A stretch of 64,000 nt of DNA from Ectopseudomonas mendocina (GCF_007049795.1 NZ_SCFY01000005.1:186001-250000); one strand, 5' to 3'. Counted from the first letter of the stretch, positions 42,591-53,700 are shown. The notes: generated by a model not told the origin, from the sequence alone. Made by a program: numbers and translations.

Positions 42591-44084
42591 TCAGGCGCCC
42601 TTGGCCGACGGCAGTTTGGAAACCAGCCGCAGCGACACCGTCAGCCCTTCGAGCTGATAGTGCGGGCGCAGGTAGAACTTCGAGTTGTAGTAGCCGGGGT
42701 TACCCTCGACCTCCTCGACCACGACCTCGGCAGCAGCGAGCGGATGCTGCGCCTTGGTGGTCTCGGTGGAGTGCGCGGGGTCACCGTCGACGTACTTGAG
42801 GATCCAGTCCTGCAGCCACAGCTGCATCTCGTCGCGCTCCTTGAACGAGCCGATCTTGTCGCGAACGATGCACTTGAGGTAATGCGCAAAGCGGCAGGTG
42901 GCGAACAGGTACGGCAGGCGCGCGGCCAGGTTGGCATTGGCGGTGGCGTCCGGATCGTCATACTCGGCCGGTTTTTGCAGCGACTGCGCACCGATGAAGG
43001 CGGCGAAGTCGGTGTTCTTCTTGTGCAGCAGCGGCATGAAGCCGTTCTTGGCCAGCTCGGCCTCGCGACGGTCGGAGATGGCGATCTCGGTGGGGCACTT
43101 CATGTCCACGCCACCGTCGTCGGTGGGGAAGGTGTGCGCCGGCAGGTTCGGCACTTCACCGCCCGACTCCACGCCACGAATGCGCGAGCACCAGCCGTAG
43201 TGCTTGAACGAACGGTTGATGTTCACCGCCATGGCATAGGCGGCGTTGGCCCAGGTGTACTTGCTGCTGTCGGCGCCGTCGGTGCTTTCCTCGAAAGCGA
43301 AGGCCTCCACCGGATCGGTCTTGGCGCCATACGGCAAGCGTGCCAGGAAGCGCGGCATGGTCAGGCCGATGTAGCGGGAATCCTCGGATTCGCGCAGCGA
43401 GCGCCAGCCGGCGTATTCCGGCGTGGTGAAGATCTTGGTCAGGTCACGCGGGTTGGACAGCTCCTGCCAGGAGCCCATACCCATCACCGTCGGCGAGGCC
43501 GCGGAAATGAAAGGCGCGTGCATCGCCGCGCAAACCTTGGACAGCTCGCCGAGCAGCTCGACATCGGGCGGCGACTGGTCGAAGTAGTAGTCGCCAACCA
43601 GGCAGCCGTACGGCTCGCCACCGAACTGGCCGTATTCCTCCTCGTAGAGCTTCTTGAACACCGGGCTCTGGTCCCAGGCGGTGCCCTTGAATTTCTTCAG
43701 AGTCTTGTGCAGCTCCGTCTTGGAGATGTTGAGCACGCGAATCTTCAGCTGCTCGTCGCTCTCGGTGTTGTTGACCAGATAGTGCAGGCCACGCCAGGCA
43801 CTCTCCACCTGCTGGAAATCGTTGTGGTGGATGATCTGGTTGACCTGCGCGGTGAGCTTGGCGTCGATGGCCGCGATGATCGACTCGATCGACTTGATCG
43901 CATCATTGGAGATCAGATCGGTCTGCGCCAGCGCCTGCTCGGCCAGGGTGCGCACGGCCGTTTCCACCGCCTCCTTGGCACGTTCGGTCTTGGGTTTGAA
44001 TTCCTGCATCAGCAGCGAAGCGAATTCGCTGGTCTGCTCGGTGCTGGCCAGTGCGGCCTGGTCGTGTTGCAACTGTTCGCTCAT
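42591..44084 (-). CDS. tssC: T6SS contractile sheath large subunit TssC
   Basis: 497 residues, the usual length for TssC (VipB/ImpD). The segments FMPLLHKKNTDFAAF and RLPYLFATCRFAHYLK are family signatures. Forms the contractile sheath with TssB. Begins 14 nt after tssB. Confidence 0.96.
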   Translation of the reverse strand: MSEQLQHDQAALASTEQTSEFASLLMQEFKPKTERAKEAVETAVRTLAEQALAQTDLISNDAIKSIESIIAAIDAKLTAQVNQIIHHNDFQQVESAWRGLHYLVNNTESDEQLKIRVLNISKTELHKTLKKFKGTAWDQSPVFKKLYEEEYGQFGGEPYGCLVGDYYFDQSPPDVELLGELSKVCAAMHAPFISAASPTVMGMGSWQELSNPRDLTKIFTTPEYAGWRSLRESEDSRYIGLTMPRFLARLPYGAKTDPVEAFAFEESTDGADSSKYTWANAAYAMAVNINRSFKHYGWCSRIRGVESGGEVPNLPAHTFPTDDGGVDMKCPTEIAISDRREAELAKNGFMPLLHKKNTDFAAFIGAQSLQKPAEYDDPDATANANLAARLPYLFATCRFAHYLKCIVRDKIGSFKERDEMQLWLQDWILKYVDGDPAHSTETTKAQHPLAAAEVVVEEVEGNPGYYNSKFYLRPHYQLEGLTVSLRLVSKLPSAKGA

Positions 44085-44098
44085 GGTCGTCTTCCGAA

Positions 44099-44614
44099 TC
44101 AGGCCTGGGGCTCGTTGTCCTGGGGTTTCGGCGCGCTAGCCAGGGCCTGCAGCAGTGCCGGGTCCTTGATCGCCTTCATGATGATGTCTTCGGCGCCGGT
44201 CTTGCCGTCCATGTAGGTCAGCAGGTTGGCCAGCTGGGTACGGGCTTCCAGCAACTGGTTGAGGGCGTCGACCTGGCGCGCCACGGCGGCCGGGCTGAAG
44301 TCGTCCATGCTCTGGAAGGTCATGTCGATGCTCAAGTTGCCTTCGCCGGTCAGCTCGTTGGGCACGTTGAAGGCCACACGCGGCTTCATCGCCTTGAGGC
44401 GCGAGTCGAAGTTGTCGACGTCGATTTCCAGGAACTTGCGCTCGGCCACTGGCGCCAACGGTTCGGCCGGCTTGCCTGTCAGGTCGGACACGACGCCCAT
44501 GACGAACGGCAGTTGCACCTTCTTCTCGGCGCCGTACAGCTCGACGTCGTACTCGATCTGCACCCGTGGCGCGCGGTTGCGCGCGATGAATTTCTGAGAA
44601 CTGCTGTTCGCCAT
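44099..44614 (-). CDS. tssB: T6SS contractile sheath small subunit TssB
   Basis: 171 residues, VipA/ImpC type. The RVQIEYDVELYGAEKKVQLP strand that inserts into neighbouring sheath subunits is visible near residues 18-38. Its GGAG site lies just before the ATG. The 91-nt gap to tssA holds no clear terminator. Confidence 0.95.
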   Translation of the reverse strand: MANSSSQKFIARNRAPRVQIEYDVELYGAEKKVQLPFVMGVVSDLTGKPAEPLAPVAERKFLEIDVDNFDSRLKAMKPRVAFNVPNELTGEGNLSIDMTFQSMDDFSPAAVARQVDALNQLLEARTQLANLLTYMDGKTGAEDIIMKAIKDPALLQALASAPKPQDNEPQA

Positions 44615-44705
44615 GCTTTCTCTCCTGGTCGCCTGACGCGACGCGGCGTGTCGGCCACCGGCCGTCTACGGTAAAGCGTGATCCCGCATACCTGGGCCGG
44701 TCGGC

Positions 44706-45716
44706 CTAGTACTCGTCGGGGCCGCGCAGGTTTTCGAACTGGCTCATGCCATCGGGAATCAGGTTGCGCACGATGGTCGCGAAGTCGGCATTGACCAGGC
44801 TGCGAGCCCGGTTGAGCAGCACCGGTAACGGGCTGGAAGGCTCGTGGCGGGCGTAGTAGGTGAGGATCCGCTCCAGACTCCTGAGCACATCATCGCGATT
44901 GGCGATTTCGCCGCTGGTACGTGCTGCGGCAGGCGCCGAGAGGTGCTGCTCTTGCGCCGCTTCAGCGTCTGTCGGGTGATCCCCTGCAGCGGCTTCCACC
45001 GGGCTGCCGCCGAGCACCTGCAAGGCAAGCTTGAGCGGTTGCTGCAATGCAAGGAAATCCACGCCTTGAGCGGAGCCGACCTGTTCGCTGACCAGTTGTT
45101 CTATGGCGTTCAAGCTGTGCAGCGCACGCTGCAGTGCCTGATGAGTGAGCTGCAAGGCTTCGCTGTCGGCATCCTGCAGGGCACCGCCGAGTTCTTCGAT
45201 GCTGAGGCTTTCGCTACTGGCCAGGTGCAGGCCGGCGGCATTCAGCGCCGCACGCACGGTGATGTTGCCGAATACCCGTGAACGGACCAGCACAGCACTG
45301 CGCAGCAGGCCGATATTGGTTTCGCAGGTCAGCGCAGAGAGGGTGTTGATGCGTACGGTGGGGTCGTTGTCGTCATCGGCATCGAGCTGCGGATGAATCT
45401 CGGGCCAGTAGCGCGAGAGCAGTTCGAGGATCAGTTCGAGGCTGTCGGCAAGGCCTTCGACCCCGTGCAAAGCCAGGCGACTCTGCAGCAGGTAACGGGT
45501 GATTCGCAGATCCTTGCTGCGCTGCAGAAGGGCATGACAGGCCTGTTCCAACTGGCGCCATTCGGGTGGCTCGGCGGCCTGGATGGCATCACCCATGCTA
45601 CGTTCGGGGCGCCCCAGAGCATCACGCTCGAGCTGGAGAAAGTCACTGTCGTATTCCAAATCTTCGCCGCATGGCGAAGCATCTGAAATAGCGGCGAGCA
45701 ACAACGAAGTCTCCAC
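44706..45716 (-). CDS. tssA: T6SS baseplate/sheath assembly protein TssA
   Basis: 336 residues with an N-terminal ImpA_N domain (about 1-130; ASPCGEDLEYDSDF) and a short C-terminal domain (about 270-336), the TssA1 type of HSI-I. It starts with GTG at 45716; AAGGAG lies 8 nt upstream. It is the first gene of the leftward T6SS half and is divergent from fha. Confidence 0.92.
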   Translation of the reverse strand: METSLLLAAISDASPCGEDLEYDSDFLQLERDALGRPERSMGDAIQAAEPPEWRQLEQACHALLQRSKDLRITRYLLQSRLALHGVEGLADSLELILELLSRYWPEIHPQLDADDDNDPTVRINTLSALTCETNIGLLRSAVLVRSRVFGNITVRAALNAAGLHLASSESLSIEELGGALQDADSEALQLTHQALQRALHSLNAIEQLVSEQVGSAQGVDFLALQQPLKLALQVLGGSPVEAAAGDHPTDAEAAQEQHLSAPAAARTSGEIANRDDVLRSLERILTYYARHEPSSPLPVLLNRARSLVNADFATIVRNLIPDGMSQFENLRGPDEY

Positions 45717-46096
45717 GTTTCGATCTCCTTATCGATTTGAACTGTGTCACAAAAGTGCAGCAACTTCGTCCTAGCTAGCACTTTGCCAGTCACCATTTAA
45801 TACTAACTGGCCACTACACAATTTCTATGTCGTCGCGCATTTTTTAACTTAAAAATATTTAAAGTCAAGGTAGAATCCGCTCACCAAGAACCTTTGTGAA
45901 CAATGACAAAGTTTCGGTAAGTTATACGACCAAGTGCATACTTGCATCACGAAATGGAAGGTAAGATCGCGTGTTATCGCGATTCAGAGCTCGCTTGACG
46001 GACGTTTCCAGCAGAGCTCCATTCGGCCTGAAAGCCCCATGAATAAAGGCTTTCATGATTTTTGCGGGTGTCACGAAAGCCGGGCAGGGAGGCCAC
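45717..46096. promoter_or_regulatory. divergent tssA-fha control region
   Basis: 380 nt without a gene. The middle part (about 45780-45880) is strikingly AT-rich for this genome, which fits silencing by MvaT/H-NS-like proteins. The fha leader has GGA motifs at 45956, 46000 and 46088 (the last within the GGGAGG ribosome-binding site), as in RsmA-bound leaders. A hairpin GAAAGCC/GGCTTTC at 46030-46054 is followed by a short T-rich stretch and may attenuate. No -35/-10 pair or -24/-12 element could be placed with confidence. Confidence 0.6.
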
Positions 46097-47503
46097 ATGG
46101 CGCTGCGTTTGACCATCACCAGCTATCACAAGATCACCCCCGGCCAATGTCCCGAGAAAACCCTGGAATATGGCTCGATGGCAATTGGCCGCAACCCGGA
46201 TAATGACTGGGTATTACCGGATCCAGCCCGCCTTGTTTCATCGAAACATTGCCTCGTACAGAACAGGGATGGTCGCTACTACATCACCGACAGCAGCACC
46301 AACGGCGTGGAGCTGGTCAAAGCGGGCATACGCATGCAGCGCGGTAACAGCGAACTTCTGAATCACGGCGAAGTTATTCGCATCGGTGAATACGAAATTC
46401 AGGTAGCGCTGGAAAGTTCCGTTGCAGAAGGCTCGGCACCATTTTCAACCGCTCCCTCCGGGAATAGTTTCGAAGCCCTGATGGCCAGTCATCAGGACGC
46501 TCCGCCCGTACCACTCAGCCCTCCAGCAAACCCCTTCGATGCCTCGGCCAGCGCTCACCTGCAGAGCGTCTCTCCGCACGAGACTTTGCCCGATCTATTC
46601 GATTTTCTCGGCCCAAGCACATCGGCCCCGGCGGCCGTTGCCGATCATGTGCCGGCGCAGCAGCATGACTTCCGTCCGCCGGAGGTCAGAACCCCTCCCG
46701 TCGAGCAGAAGCCAACTGACGTACCTGGCCTGATCCCCGATGACTGGGACCTTCTCGACAACATCACACCGGCTGCGATACCCCCGGCAGCATCGCCACC
46801 TGCGGACCTTTCCCCGCAGCCGGCGCAGATCGAATCGGCACCTTTACCGCCTCCGCCAGCAGCAGCCCCCACACCTGCCCCTGTCGCCAGCCCGTCGCAG
46901 GCTGCTCGGAACGACGACCTGCTGCTGCAGGCCTTCCTGCGCGGCGCCGGGCTGGAGCGCTTGCGTCTGGATACCCAGCAGGCAGCCGAGCAGATGGAAA
47001 GCATCGGACGCAGCTACCGCTTGATGGTCGATGGCTTGATCGATGTGCTGCGAGCGCGCAGTAGCCTGAAGGGCGAGTTTCGCCTGCAGCAGACCATGGT
47101 TCAGCCGGTGGAAAACAACCCGCTGAAGTTCGCGCCCAACGCCGAAGAGGCCTTGCTCCTGCTGCTGCGCGGCGGCAATTCGGCGTTCATGTCGGCTGAT
47201 CAGGCTGTGCAGGACGGCTTCGATGATCTGCGCGCCCATCAGTTGGCGGTCATGGCAGGCGTGCAGGCAGCCATTCGCCACCTGCTGGCGCGCTTCGAAC
47301 CGCAGGCACTGGAAGCGCGCATGGGCAAAGGTGGCGGGCTCGCCAGCCTGCTGCCGAACGCGCACCAGGCGCAGTGCTGGCAGCAGTTCGTGGAACTCTA
47401 CACGACCCTTTCGCGCGAAGCCGAAGACGATTTTCAGGACCTGTTCGGCCGCGAGTTCGGCCGAGCTTATGAGCAACATATCGCCCGTCAACGTCGCCCA
47501 TAG
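46097..47503 (+). CDS. tagH: T6SS-associated FHA-domain protein Fha1/TagH
   Basis: 468 residues. The N-terminal FHA domain (about 20-100) shows IGRNPDN, SSKH and SSTNG, the phosphothreonine-binding loops; a proline/alanine-rich linker (about 125-275) leads to the conserved C-terminal T6SS-FHA domain (about 280-465). In P. aeruginosa Fha1 is phosphorylated by PpkA and dephosphorylated by PppA to switch on the machine. The ATG at 46097 is preceded by GGGAGG; a longer frame from 46055 lacks such a site. First gene of the rightward half. Confidence 0.93.
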   Translation: MALRLTITSYHKITPGQCPEKTLEYGSMAIGRNPDNDWVLPDPARLVSSKHCLVQNRDGRYYITDSSTNGVELVKAGIRMQRGNSELLNHGEVIRIGEYEIQVALESSVAEGSAPFSTAPSGNSFEALMASHQDAPPVPLSPPANPFDASASAHLQSVSPHETLPDLFDFLGPSTSAPAAVADHVPAQQHDFRPPEVRTPPVEQKPTDVPGLIPDDWDLLDNITPAAIPPAASPPADLSPQPAQIESAPLPPPPAAAPTPAPVASPSQAARNDDLLLQAFLRGAGLERLRLDTQQAAEQMESIGRSYRLMVDGLIDVLRARSSLKGEFRLQQTMVQPVENNPLKFAPNAEEALLLLLRGGNSAFMSADQAVQDGFDDLRAHQLAVMAGVQAAIRHLLARFEPQALEARMGKGGGLASLLPNAHQAQCWQQFVELYTTLSREAEDDFQDLFGREFGRAYEQHIARQRRP

Positions 47504-47517
47504 AGGCGTGGACAAGG

Positions 47518-48042
47518 ATGAGCAAGGTGCACAAACGAACACTCCGACCGGCTCTGTTGGGCCTGCTGCTGGCAGTACTGAACAGCGGTTGTAGCAAGGA
47601 TGCGATGGATGGGGCCGACATCGCACAGGGGCCGACCACCGTCATTCTGCAGTTGCAGGCTGGCGATGACCTGAACCCCACCACCGATGGCTACAGCGCG
47701 CCCGTGCGCGTGCGCCTGCTGGAGCTGCGCGGCGCCGCAGCATTCAGCCGCACGGATTACTTCAGCCTCGTCGAGCGTGCCGCAGCAAGTCTGGGCAACG
47801 AGCTTGTGGCTGAAGACGAATGGCTGGTCCATCCCGGCCAGACCCGGGAACTGAAACGCACGCTCAACCCGGACACTCGTCACCTCGGCCTGCTGGTCGG
47901 CTACCGAGAAATAGACCGGGCGCAGTGGCGCCTGGTGCTGGAGCCGAAGCAGGGTGCGCTCAACCATTACCGTATCGACCTCGGGATCAACGCCGCCAGC
48001 GCTGCAGAGCTCGCCGCGCCGTCTCGCCTTGATTCTCGCTAA
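47518..48042 (+). CDS. tssJ: T6SS outer-membrane lipoprotein TssJ
   Basis: 174 residues. Lipoprotein signal ending LNSGC with lipidated C25; the mature domain is the transthyretin-like TssJ fold. It anchors the TssJ-TssL-TssM membrane complex to the outer membrane. It lies 14 nt after the fha gene and 12 nt before tssK. Confidence 0.92.
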   Translation: MSKVHKRTLRPALLGLLLAVLNSGCSKDAMDGADIAQGPTTVILQLQAGDDLNPTTDGYSAPVRVRLLELRGAAAFSRTDYFSLVERAAASLGNELVAEDEWLVHPGQTRELKRTLNPDTRHLGLLVGYREIDRAQWRLVLEPKQGALNHYRIDLGINAASAAELAAPSRLDSR

Positions 48043-48054
48043 CAGGAGCCTCTG

Positions 48055-49389
48055 ATGTCCTGGAACAACCGTGTGATCTGGTCCGAAGGCATGTTCATCG
48101 GCACCCAGCATTTCCAGCAGCACGACCGCTATCTGGAGGCGCTGGTCGATGCACGCAGCCGCCCCCTGTCAGCGGCTGGCTGGGGTTTTGCCGATCTGCA
48201 GCTCGATACGGGGCTACTGGCTCAAGGCAAGCTGGCCATCGTCAGCGCCCGGGGCCTGTTACCCGACGGCACGCCGTTCAATATCCCGCAGGACGATGTG
48301 GCGCCAGAGCCGTTGGACATCCCCGAGGACCTACGCGACGGCGTGATCTACCTGGCCCTGCCGCTGCGCCGGGCTGGCGTGCGTGACACCGCCGAAGCAG
48401 GTGAGCCGCTGGGTGGCGCGCGCTATCGCGGCCAGGTGCGCGAAGTGCGTGATGACAATGCCGCCTTCGAAAGCCGCGTACCGGTGATGGTCGGCGAGCG
48501 TGCACTGCGACTGCTGAGCGCTGCCGACGGCCTGCAGGAATACGCTGTATTGGGCGTGGCGCGAGTCCGCGAGAAACGCGCCGACCGCGCCCTGGTGCTG
48601 GACGAACAGTACATTCCGCCCCTGCTCGATGTGGCGGCAAGTGCGCCGCTGGCCGCCTTTCGTGGCGAGCTGTTGGGCCTGCTGCATCAGCGTGGCGAAG
48701 CCCTCGCCGGGCGCGTGGTGGCCTCCAGCGCCGGCGGCGCCTCGGAGATCGCCGACTTCATGCTGCTGCAGCTGGTCAACCGCGCCCAGCCGCTGTTCGC
48801 CCACCTGGCCCAACTGCAACCCTTGCACCCGGAGCGCCTGTACAGCGAACTGCTGGCCCTGGCTGGTGAGTTCGCCACCTTCTCCAGTTCCGGCCGGCGC
48901 CCCTCGGAGTTCCCGACCTATCTGCACGACGACCTGCAGACCAGCTTCACCCCGGTGATGCAGGCGCTGCGCGAAGCGCTGTCGATGCTGATCGACAGCA
49001 AGGCCGTGCCGATTCCCATCGTCGAAAAGGCCTATGGCGTACACGTGGCCATGCTGGCCGACCGCAGCCTGCTGGACAACGCCAGTTTCGTCCTGGTGGT
49101 ACGCGCCGACATGCCCGCCGAAACCCTGCGTGGCCGCTTCGGCCAGCAGAGCAAAGTCGGCTCGGTCGAGCACATCCGTGATCTGGTCAACCTGCAGTTG
49201 CCAGGCATCAACCTGCTGCCGCTGCCAGTGGCCCCGCGGCAGATTCCGTTCCACGCCGGGTCGACCTACTACGAGCTCGACCGCGGCAGCGAGCACTGGA
49301 AGCAATTGGCACATTCCGGCGGTTTCGCTTTCCACGTGGCGGGTGAATACCCCGGCCTGAACCTGGCCTTCTGGGCGATACGGGGTTAA
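48055..49389 (+). CDS. tssK: T6SS baseplate-membrane connector TssK
   Basis: 444 residues, the standard length. The opening NRVIWSEGMFIGTQHFQQHDRY is the TssK (ImpJ/VasE) signature. It links the baseplate wedges to TssL and TssM. Ribosome site AGGAG before the ATG; 3 nt before tssL. Confidence 0.95.
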   Translation: MSWNNRVIWSEGMFIGTQHFQQHDRYLEALVDARSRPLSAAGWGFADLQLDTGLLAQGKLAIVSARGLLPDGTPFNIPQDDVAPEPLDIPEDLRDGVIYLALPLRRAGVRDTAEAGEPLGGARYRGQVREVRDDNAAFESRVPVMVGERALRLLSAADGLQEYAVLGVARVREKRADRALVLDEQYIPPLLDVAASAPLAAFRGELLGLLHQRGEALAGRVVASSAGGASEIADFMLLQLVNRAQPLFAHLAQLQPLHPERLYSELLALAGEFATFSSSGRRPSEFPTYLHDDLQTSFTPVMQALREALSMLIDSKAVPIPIVEKAYGVHVAMLADRSLLDNASFVLVVRADMPAETLRGRFGQQSKVGSVEHIRDLVNLQLPGINLLPLPVAPRQIPFHAGSTYYELDRGSEHWKQLAHSGGFAFHVAGEYPGLNLAFWAIRG

Positions 49390-49392
49390 TCC

Positions 49393-50724
49393 ATGACGGA
49401 TCAAGATGACTGGCTGAACAAGCCGCCGGCACCGCAGCCGCAGAACAATGATCGCACCCAGTTCATGCCGCGCCCGGGCGGCCGTGGTCCACAGCCCGCC
49501 GCCGAGGCGCCGGCTGCCCCACTGCAGATGCCGGCCGCGCCGCTGCCGGCAGGCCAGGCCCGTGGCATGAACCCACTGGAGCAGGCCGCCGGCCCGCTGT
49601 TGAGCATGCTCACCCGACTGCGCAGCACCCTCGCCCATCCCGCACCGGCAAGCCTGCGTGCGCAACTGCTGGGCTATCTGCGCCAGTTCGAGCAACGTGC
49701 CGAGGCCGCCGGTGTGCCGCGCAACGATGTGCTGCTGGCCCGCTACGCGCTGTGCACCGCGCTCGACGAGGCCGTGCTGAGCACGCCCTGGGGCAGCACC
49801 AGCGAATGGGGCAAGCAGAGCCTTCTGATCACCGTGCATAACGAAGCATGGGGTGGCGAGAAGGTATTCCAGCTGCTCGAACACTGCCTGCAAAGCCCGC
49901 GCGAACGACTCGACCTACTCGAGCTGCTGTACCTGTGCACCAGCCTCGGCTTCGAGGGCCGCTATCGGGTCATGCACGACGGCCGCAGTCAGCTGGAAGC
50001 GCTGCGCGAGCGCACCGCCGCGACCCTGCGCAGCGTAAGTGGCGAGCGCGAACACGAGCTGTCGCCGCACTGGCGCGGGGTCAGTGTGGCACCGGATCGC
50101 CTGTCGCGACTGCTGCCGCCATGGGTAGGGCTGGCCGTGGCGCTAGCACTACTGCTGCTGTTGCTGCTGGTGCTGCGGATGAAGCTGGCCGCTGATGCCG
50201 AACCAGTGTTCCGCCAGATCCATGCCCTGGGCGAAGTGCCGGTGCAGAGCATCGAGCCGGCAGTGGTCAAACCACGGGTAATCGAGCGGCCGCGCCTGGC
50301 CACCTTCCTTGCCGACGATATCCGCGCCAACCGCGTAGCCGTCGAAGATGGCGTCGACCGTTCGGTGGTGACCATCCGTGGCGACGAGCTGTTCAGCTCC
50401 GGCAGCGCCAGCATCCGTGACGACTTCCAGCCGTTGCTGCTGCGCATCGCCGAGGCGGTAGCCAAGGTCAAGGGTCAGGTACGCATCACCGGACACAGCG
50501 ACAACCAACCTATTGCCACGTTGCGCTTCCCCTCCAACTGGGCGCTGTCACGCGCCCGCGCTGAACAGGTGCTGCAAATACTCGCAGCGCGTACCGGCCA
50601 GGCCGAGCGCTTCAGCGCCGAGGGCCTGAGCGACACCGAACCGCTGGCATCCAATGCCACGGCCGAAGGACGGGCGAAAAATCGCCGGGTAGAGATCACC
50701 GTACTGGCGGAGGGTGTGGAGTGA
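49393..50724 (+). CDS. tssL: T6SS membrane protein TssL with C-terminal OmpA peptidoglycan-binding domain
   Basis: 443 residues. A proline-rich N-terminus (about 5-60) precedes the cytoplasmic DotU-like domain (about 70-225), one membrane helix (about 242-262) and a periplasmic OmpA/MotB domain (about 320-440; ITGHSDNQP and RAKNRRVEI motifs). The extended form anchors the complex to peptidoglycan without a separate TagL-type protein. It overlaps tssM by 4 nt. Confidence 0.94.
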   Translation: MTDQDDWLNKPPAPQPQNNDRTQFMPRPGGRGPQPAAEAPAAPLQMPAAPLPAGQARGMNPLEQAAGPLLSMLTRLRSTLAHPAPASLRAQLLGYLRQFEQRAEAAGVPRNDVLLARYALCTALDEAVLSTPWGSTSEWGKQSLLITVHNEAWGGEKVFQLLEHCLQSPRERLDLLELLYLCTSLGFEGRYRVMHDGRSQLEALRERTAATLRSVSGEREHELSPHWRGVSVAPDRLSRLLPPWVGLAVALALLLLLLLVLRMKLAADAEPVFRQIHALGEVPVQSIEPAVVKPRVIERPRLATFLADDIRANRVAVEDGVDRSVVTIRGDELFSSGSASIRDDFQPLLLRIAEAVAKVKGQVRITGHSDNQPIATLRFPSNWALSRARAEQVLQILAARTGQAERFSAEGLSDTEPLASNATAEGRAKNRRVEITVLAEGVE

Positions 50725-53700
50725 AGGCGCTGTTCGGATTCATCACCCGCTGGGTCATCCCCGTGCTCGGGCTGATCGCCCTGAGCCTGATCATCTGGTT
50801 CATCGGCCCGCTGCTCAACGTGCTACAGCCGGCTTGGACACGCTGGACGCTGATCATCCTGCTGTTCGCCCTGTGGCTTGGCTGGCGCCTGTTCTGTCTG
50901 CTGCGCGAGCGCCAGCAGGAGCGCAAGGTGCTCGACAGCCTGGCTGCGCAAACGCCGCCAGATGCCGCCAGCGTGGCCACCGCCGAGGAACTGGCGACCC
51001 TGCGCCAGCGCATGGACGAAGCCCTGGCGCTGCTGAAGAAGGCACGCCTGGGCGGCGACGAACGACGCAACCTGTATCAGCTGCCGTGGTACGTGATCAT
51101 CGGCCCACCCGGCTCCGGCAAGACCACCGCGCTGGTCAACTCGGGGCTGAATTTCCCGCTCGCAGCGCAACTGGGCGCCGGTGCCATTCGCGGCGTGGGC
51201 GGCACGCGCAACTGCGACTGGTGGTTCACCGACGAAGCGGTGCTGCTCGACACCGCCGGGCGCTATACCACCCAGGACAGCCATGCCCAGGTGGACAAAG
51301 CAGCCTGGCTCGGTTTTCTCGACCTGCTCAAGGCCCAGCGCGCACGACGCCCTATCGACGGTGCCTTCATCGCCATCAGCCTCTCCGACCTGCTGCAAAG
51401 CAGTGACAGCGAGCGCGCGGCGCATGTGGCAGCGATCCGCTCACGAGTGCAGGAGCTGTACAGCCAGCTCGGCGTACGCTTCCCGGTCTACGTCATGCTC
51501 ACCAAGTGCGACCTGGTGCCGGGCTTCATGGAGTTCTTCGATGACCTCAGTCGGGAGGAGCGTGCCCAGGTCTGGGGCTTTACCTTCGCCCTGGATGACG
51601 GCAAGAGCATCGGCGGCCCGCTGGAACATTTCGACAGCGAGTTCGTCGCCCTCGAACAGCGCCTCAACCAGCGCCTGGTCGAACGCCTGCAGCGTGAACG
51701 CGATCCGGCACGACGCGACCTGATCTACGGTTTCCCGCAGCAGTTCGCGGCGATCAAGAGCCTGCTCGGCGAGTTCCTCAACGGCGTGTTCAAACCCAAT
51801 GCCTACGAGGAGCGCAGCCTGCTGCGCGGTGTGTACTTCACCAGCGGCACCCAGGAAGGCAGCCCGATCGACCGCCTGATCGGCGCCATGGCGCAGAGCA
51901 TGAACCTCGACCGCCAGCACCTGGCCAGGCAGAGCGGCAGCGGCCGCAGCTATTTCCTCCAGCACCTGTTCAGCCGCGTCGCCTTCGCCGAGCGCGGCCT
52001 GGTCGGCGTCGACCAGAAGGTCGAGCGCCGCCGCAGATGGCTGGCCATCGGCTCGCTGGCCGCCAGCGTGGCACTGGTACTGGTGGTGAGTACGCTGTGG
52101 CTGCTCAGCTTCAACGCCAACCGTGAGCATATCGCCCAGGTCGGCGCGCGTACCGTGCCGCTGGAGCAGCAGGTGCGCAGCCTCAGCCCGGCGCAGCGCG
52201 ACGTGCTGGCGGTATTGCCCCTGCTCGATGCCGTGCGCAACCTGGCCGGCGATCCGCCGGACTGGGCCAAGGGCCTGGGTCTATATCAGGGCGACATGCT
52301 CGAGGAGCAGGCCGCCAGCGTCTATCGCCGTCTGCTGGTAGCCACCTTCGCCCCGCGCCTGCTCAGCCGCGTTGAGGAACAACTGCGTTCCGGCGGTGGC
52401 ACCGATTACCTCTACGAAGGACTCAAGGCCTACCTGATGCTCGGTGGCGGCGAACATTACGACGCCGAGTTCATCAAGGCCTGGATCGCTCTGGACTGGG
52501 ATCAGAGCCTGCCGCGCGACCTGTCGGGTGAGCAACGCCAAGCCCTCGACGAACACCTGCAGGCGCTGTTCGAGCGACGCCCGCCGGATGCTCGCCTGGA
52601 TCAGCGGCTGATCGACGAGCTGCGCATGCAGCTGCAACGCCTGCCGCTGGCGCAGCGGGTGTATGACCGAGTCAAACGGCAGAAGCTGCCAACCGGGGTC
52701 AGCGACTTTCGCATCAGCGAAGCCGCCGGGCGCGACGCCGCACTGGTCTTCACGCGCAAGAGCGGCAAGGCACTGAGCGACCCGCTGAGCGGCTTCTACA
52801 CCCGCCGCGGCTACCGCGAAGCCTTCCTGCTTGCCAGTGTCGGCCAGGCCAGTGTCGTGGCCGAGGAACAATGGGTGCTGGGCCGTCAGCTCGACAGCAC
52901 CCAGGATGCGGTGAACCTGGCCGCCGATGTACGCCAGCTGTACATGCGCGATTACGTGCAACAGTGGGATGCGCTGCTGGCCGACCTCGACTTTGTGCCG
53001 ATCACCAGCGTCGCCCAGGCGGCGGACGTGCTGCGGATACTCTCGGGACCATCCTCGCCGCTCAAGCAACTGCTGATCGCGGTAGCGCGGGAAACCGATC
53101 TGCAGCAAGCGCCCGAAGCCGAAGGTGTGGCCAAGACCAGCGACGAGGGTGTCGACCAGCTCAAGCAGAAGCTCGGCTCGCTGCTCGGCCAGGCTCCCGC
53201 CGGCAATGCCGTGGCGGCGGTGAGCGAGATCGATCCGGTCAGCAGTCATTTCGCTGAACTCAACAGTCTGGTCAGCCAGGACCCTTCGGCGCCGATGGCC
53301 ATCGATGGCCTGCTGGCGGACCTCAACGAGCTCTACGTACAGCTCAGCAGCATGGTCGGAGCCAGCGGCGAAGCGCTGCTCGGCGAGGCGAAGAACCAGG
53401 CCAGTGCCGCCGCGGCAAGGGTCAACCTGACAGCGGCACGTCAGCCGAAGCTGGTTCAGGGCCTGGTAGGTTCGGTCGTCGCAGCCAGCACCAACAGCAT
53501 GATGGGCGGGGTGCGCAACCAGCTCAATGCGGCCTGGCAAAGCGATGTGGTCAATGTCTGGCGGCAGTCGCTGGCCGGCCGTTACCCCATGGTGCCGGGT
53601 AGCCAGCGCGACGCCACGCTGGATGATTTCGGCCAGTTCTTCGGCGTCGGCGGGGTCATGGACAGCTACTTCCGCAAGTACCTGCAACCCTACGTCGATA

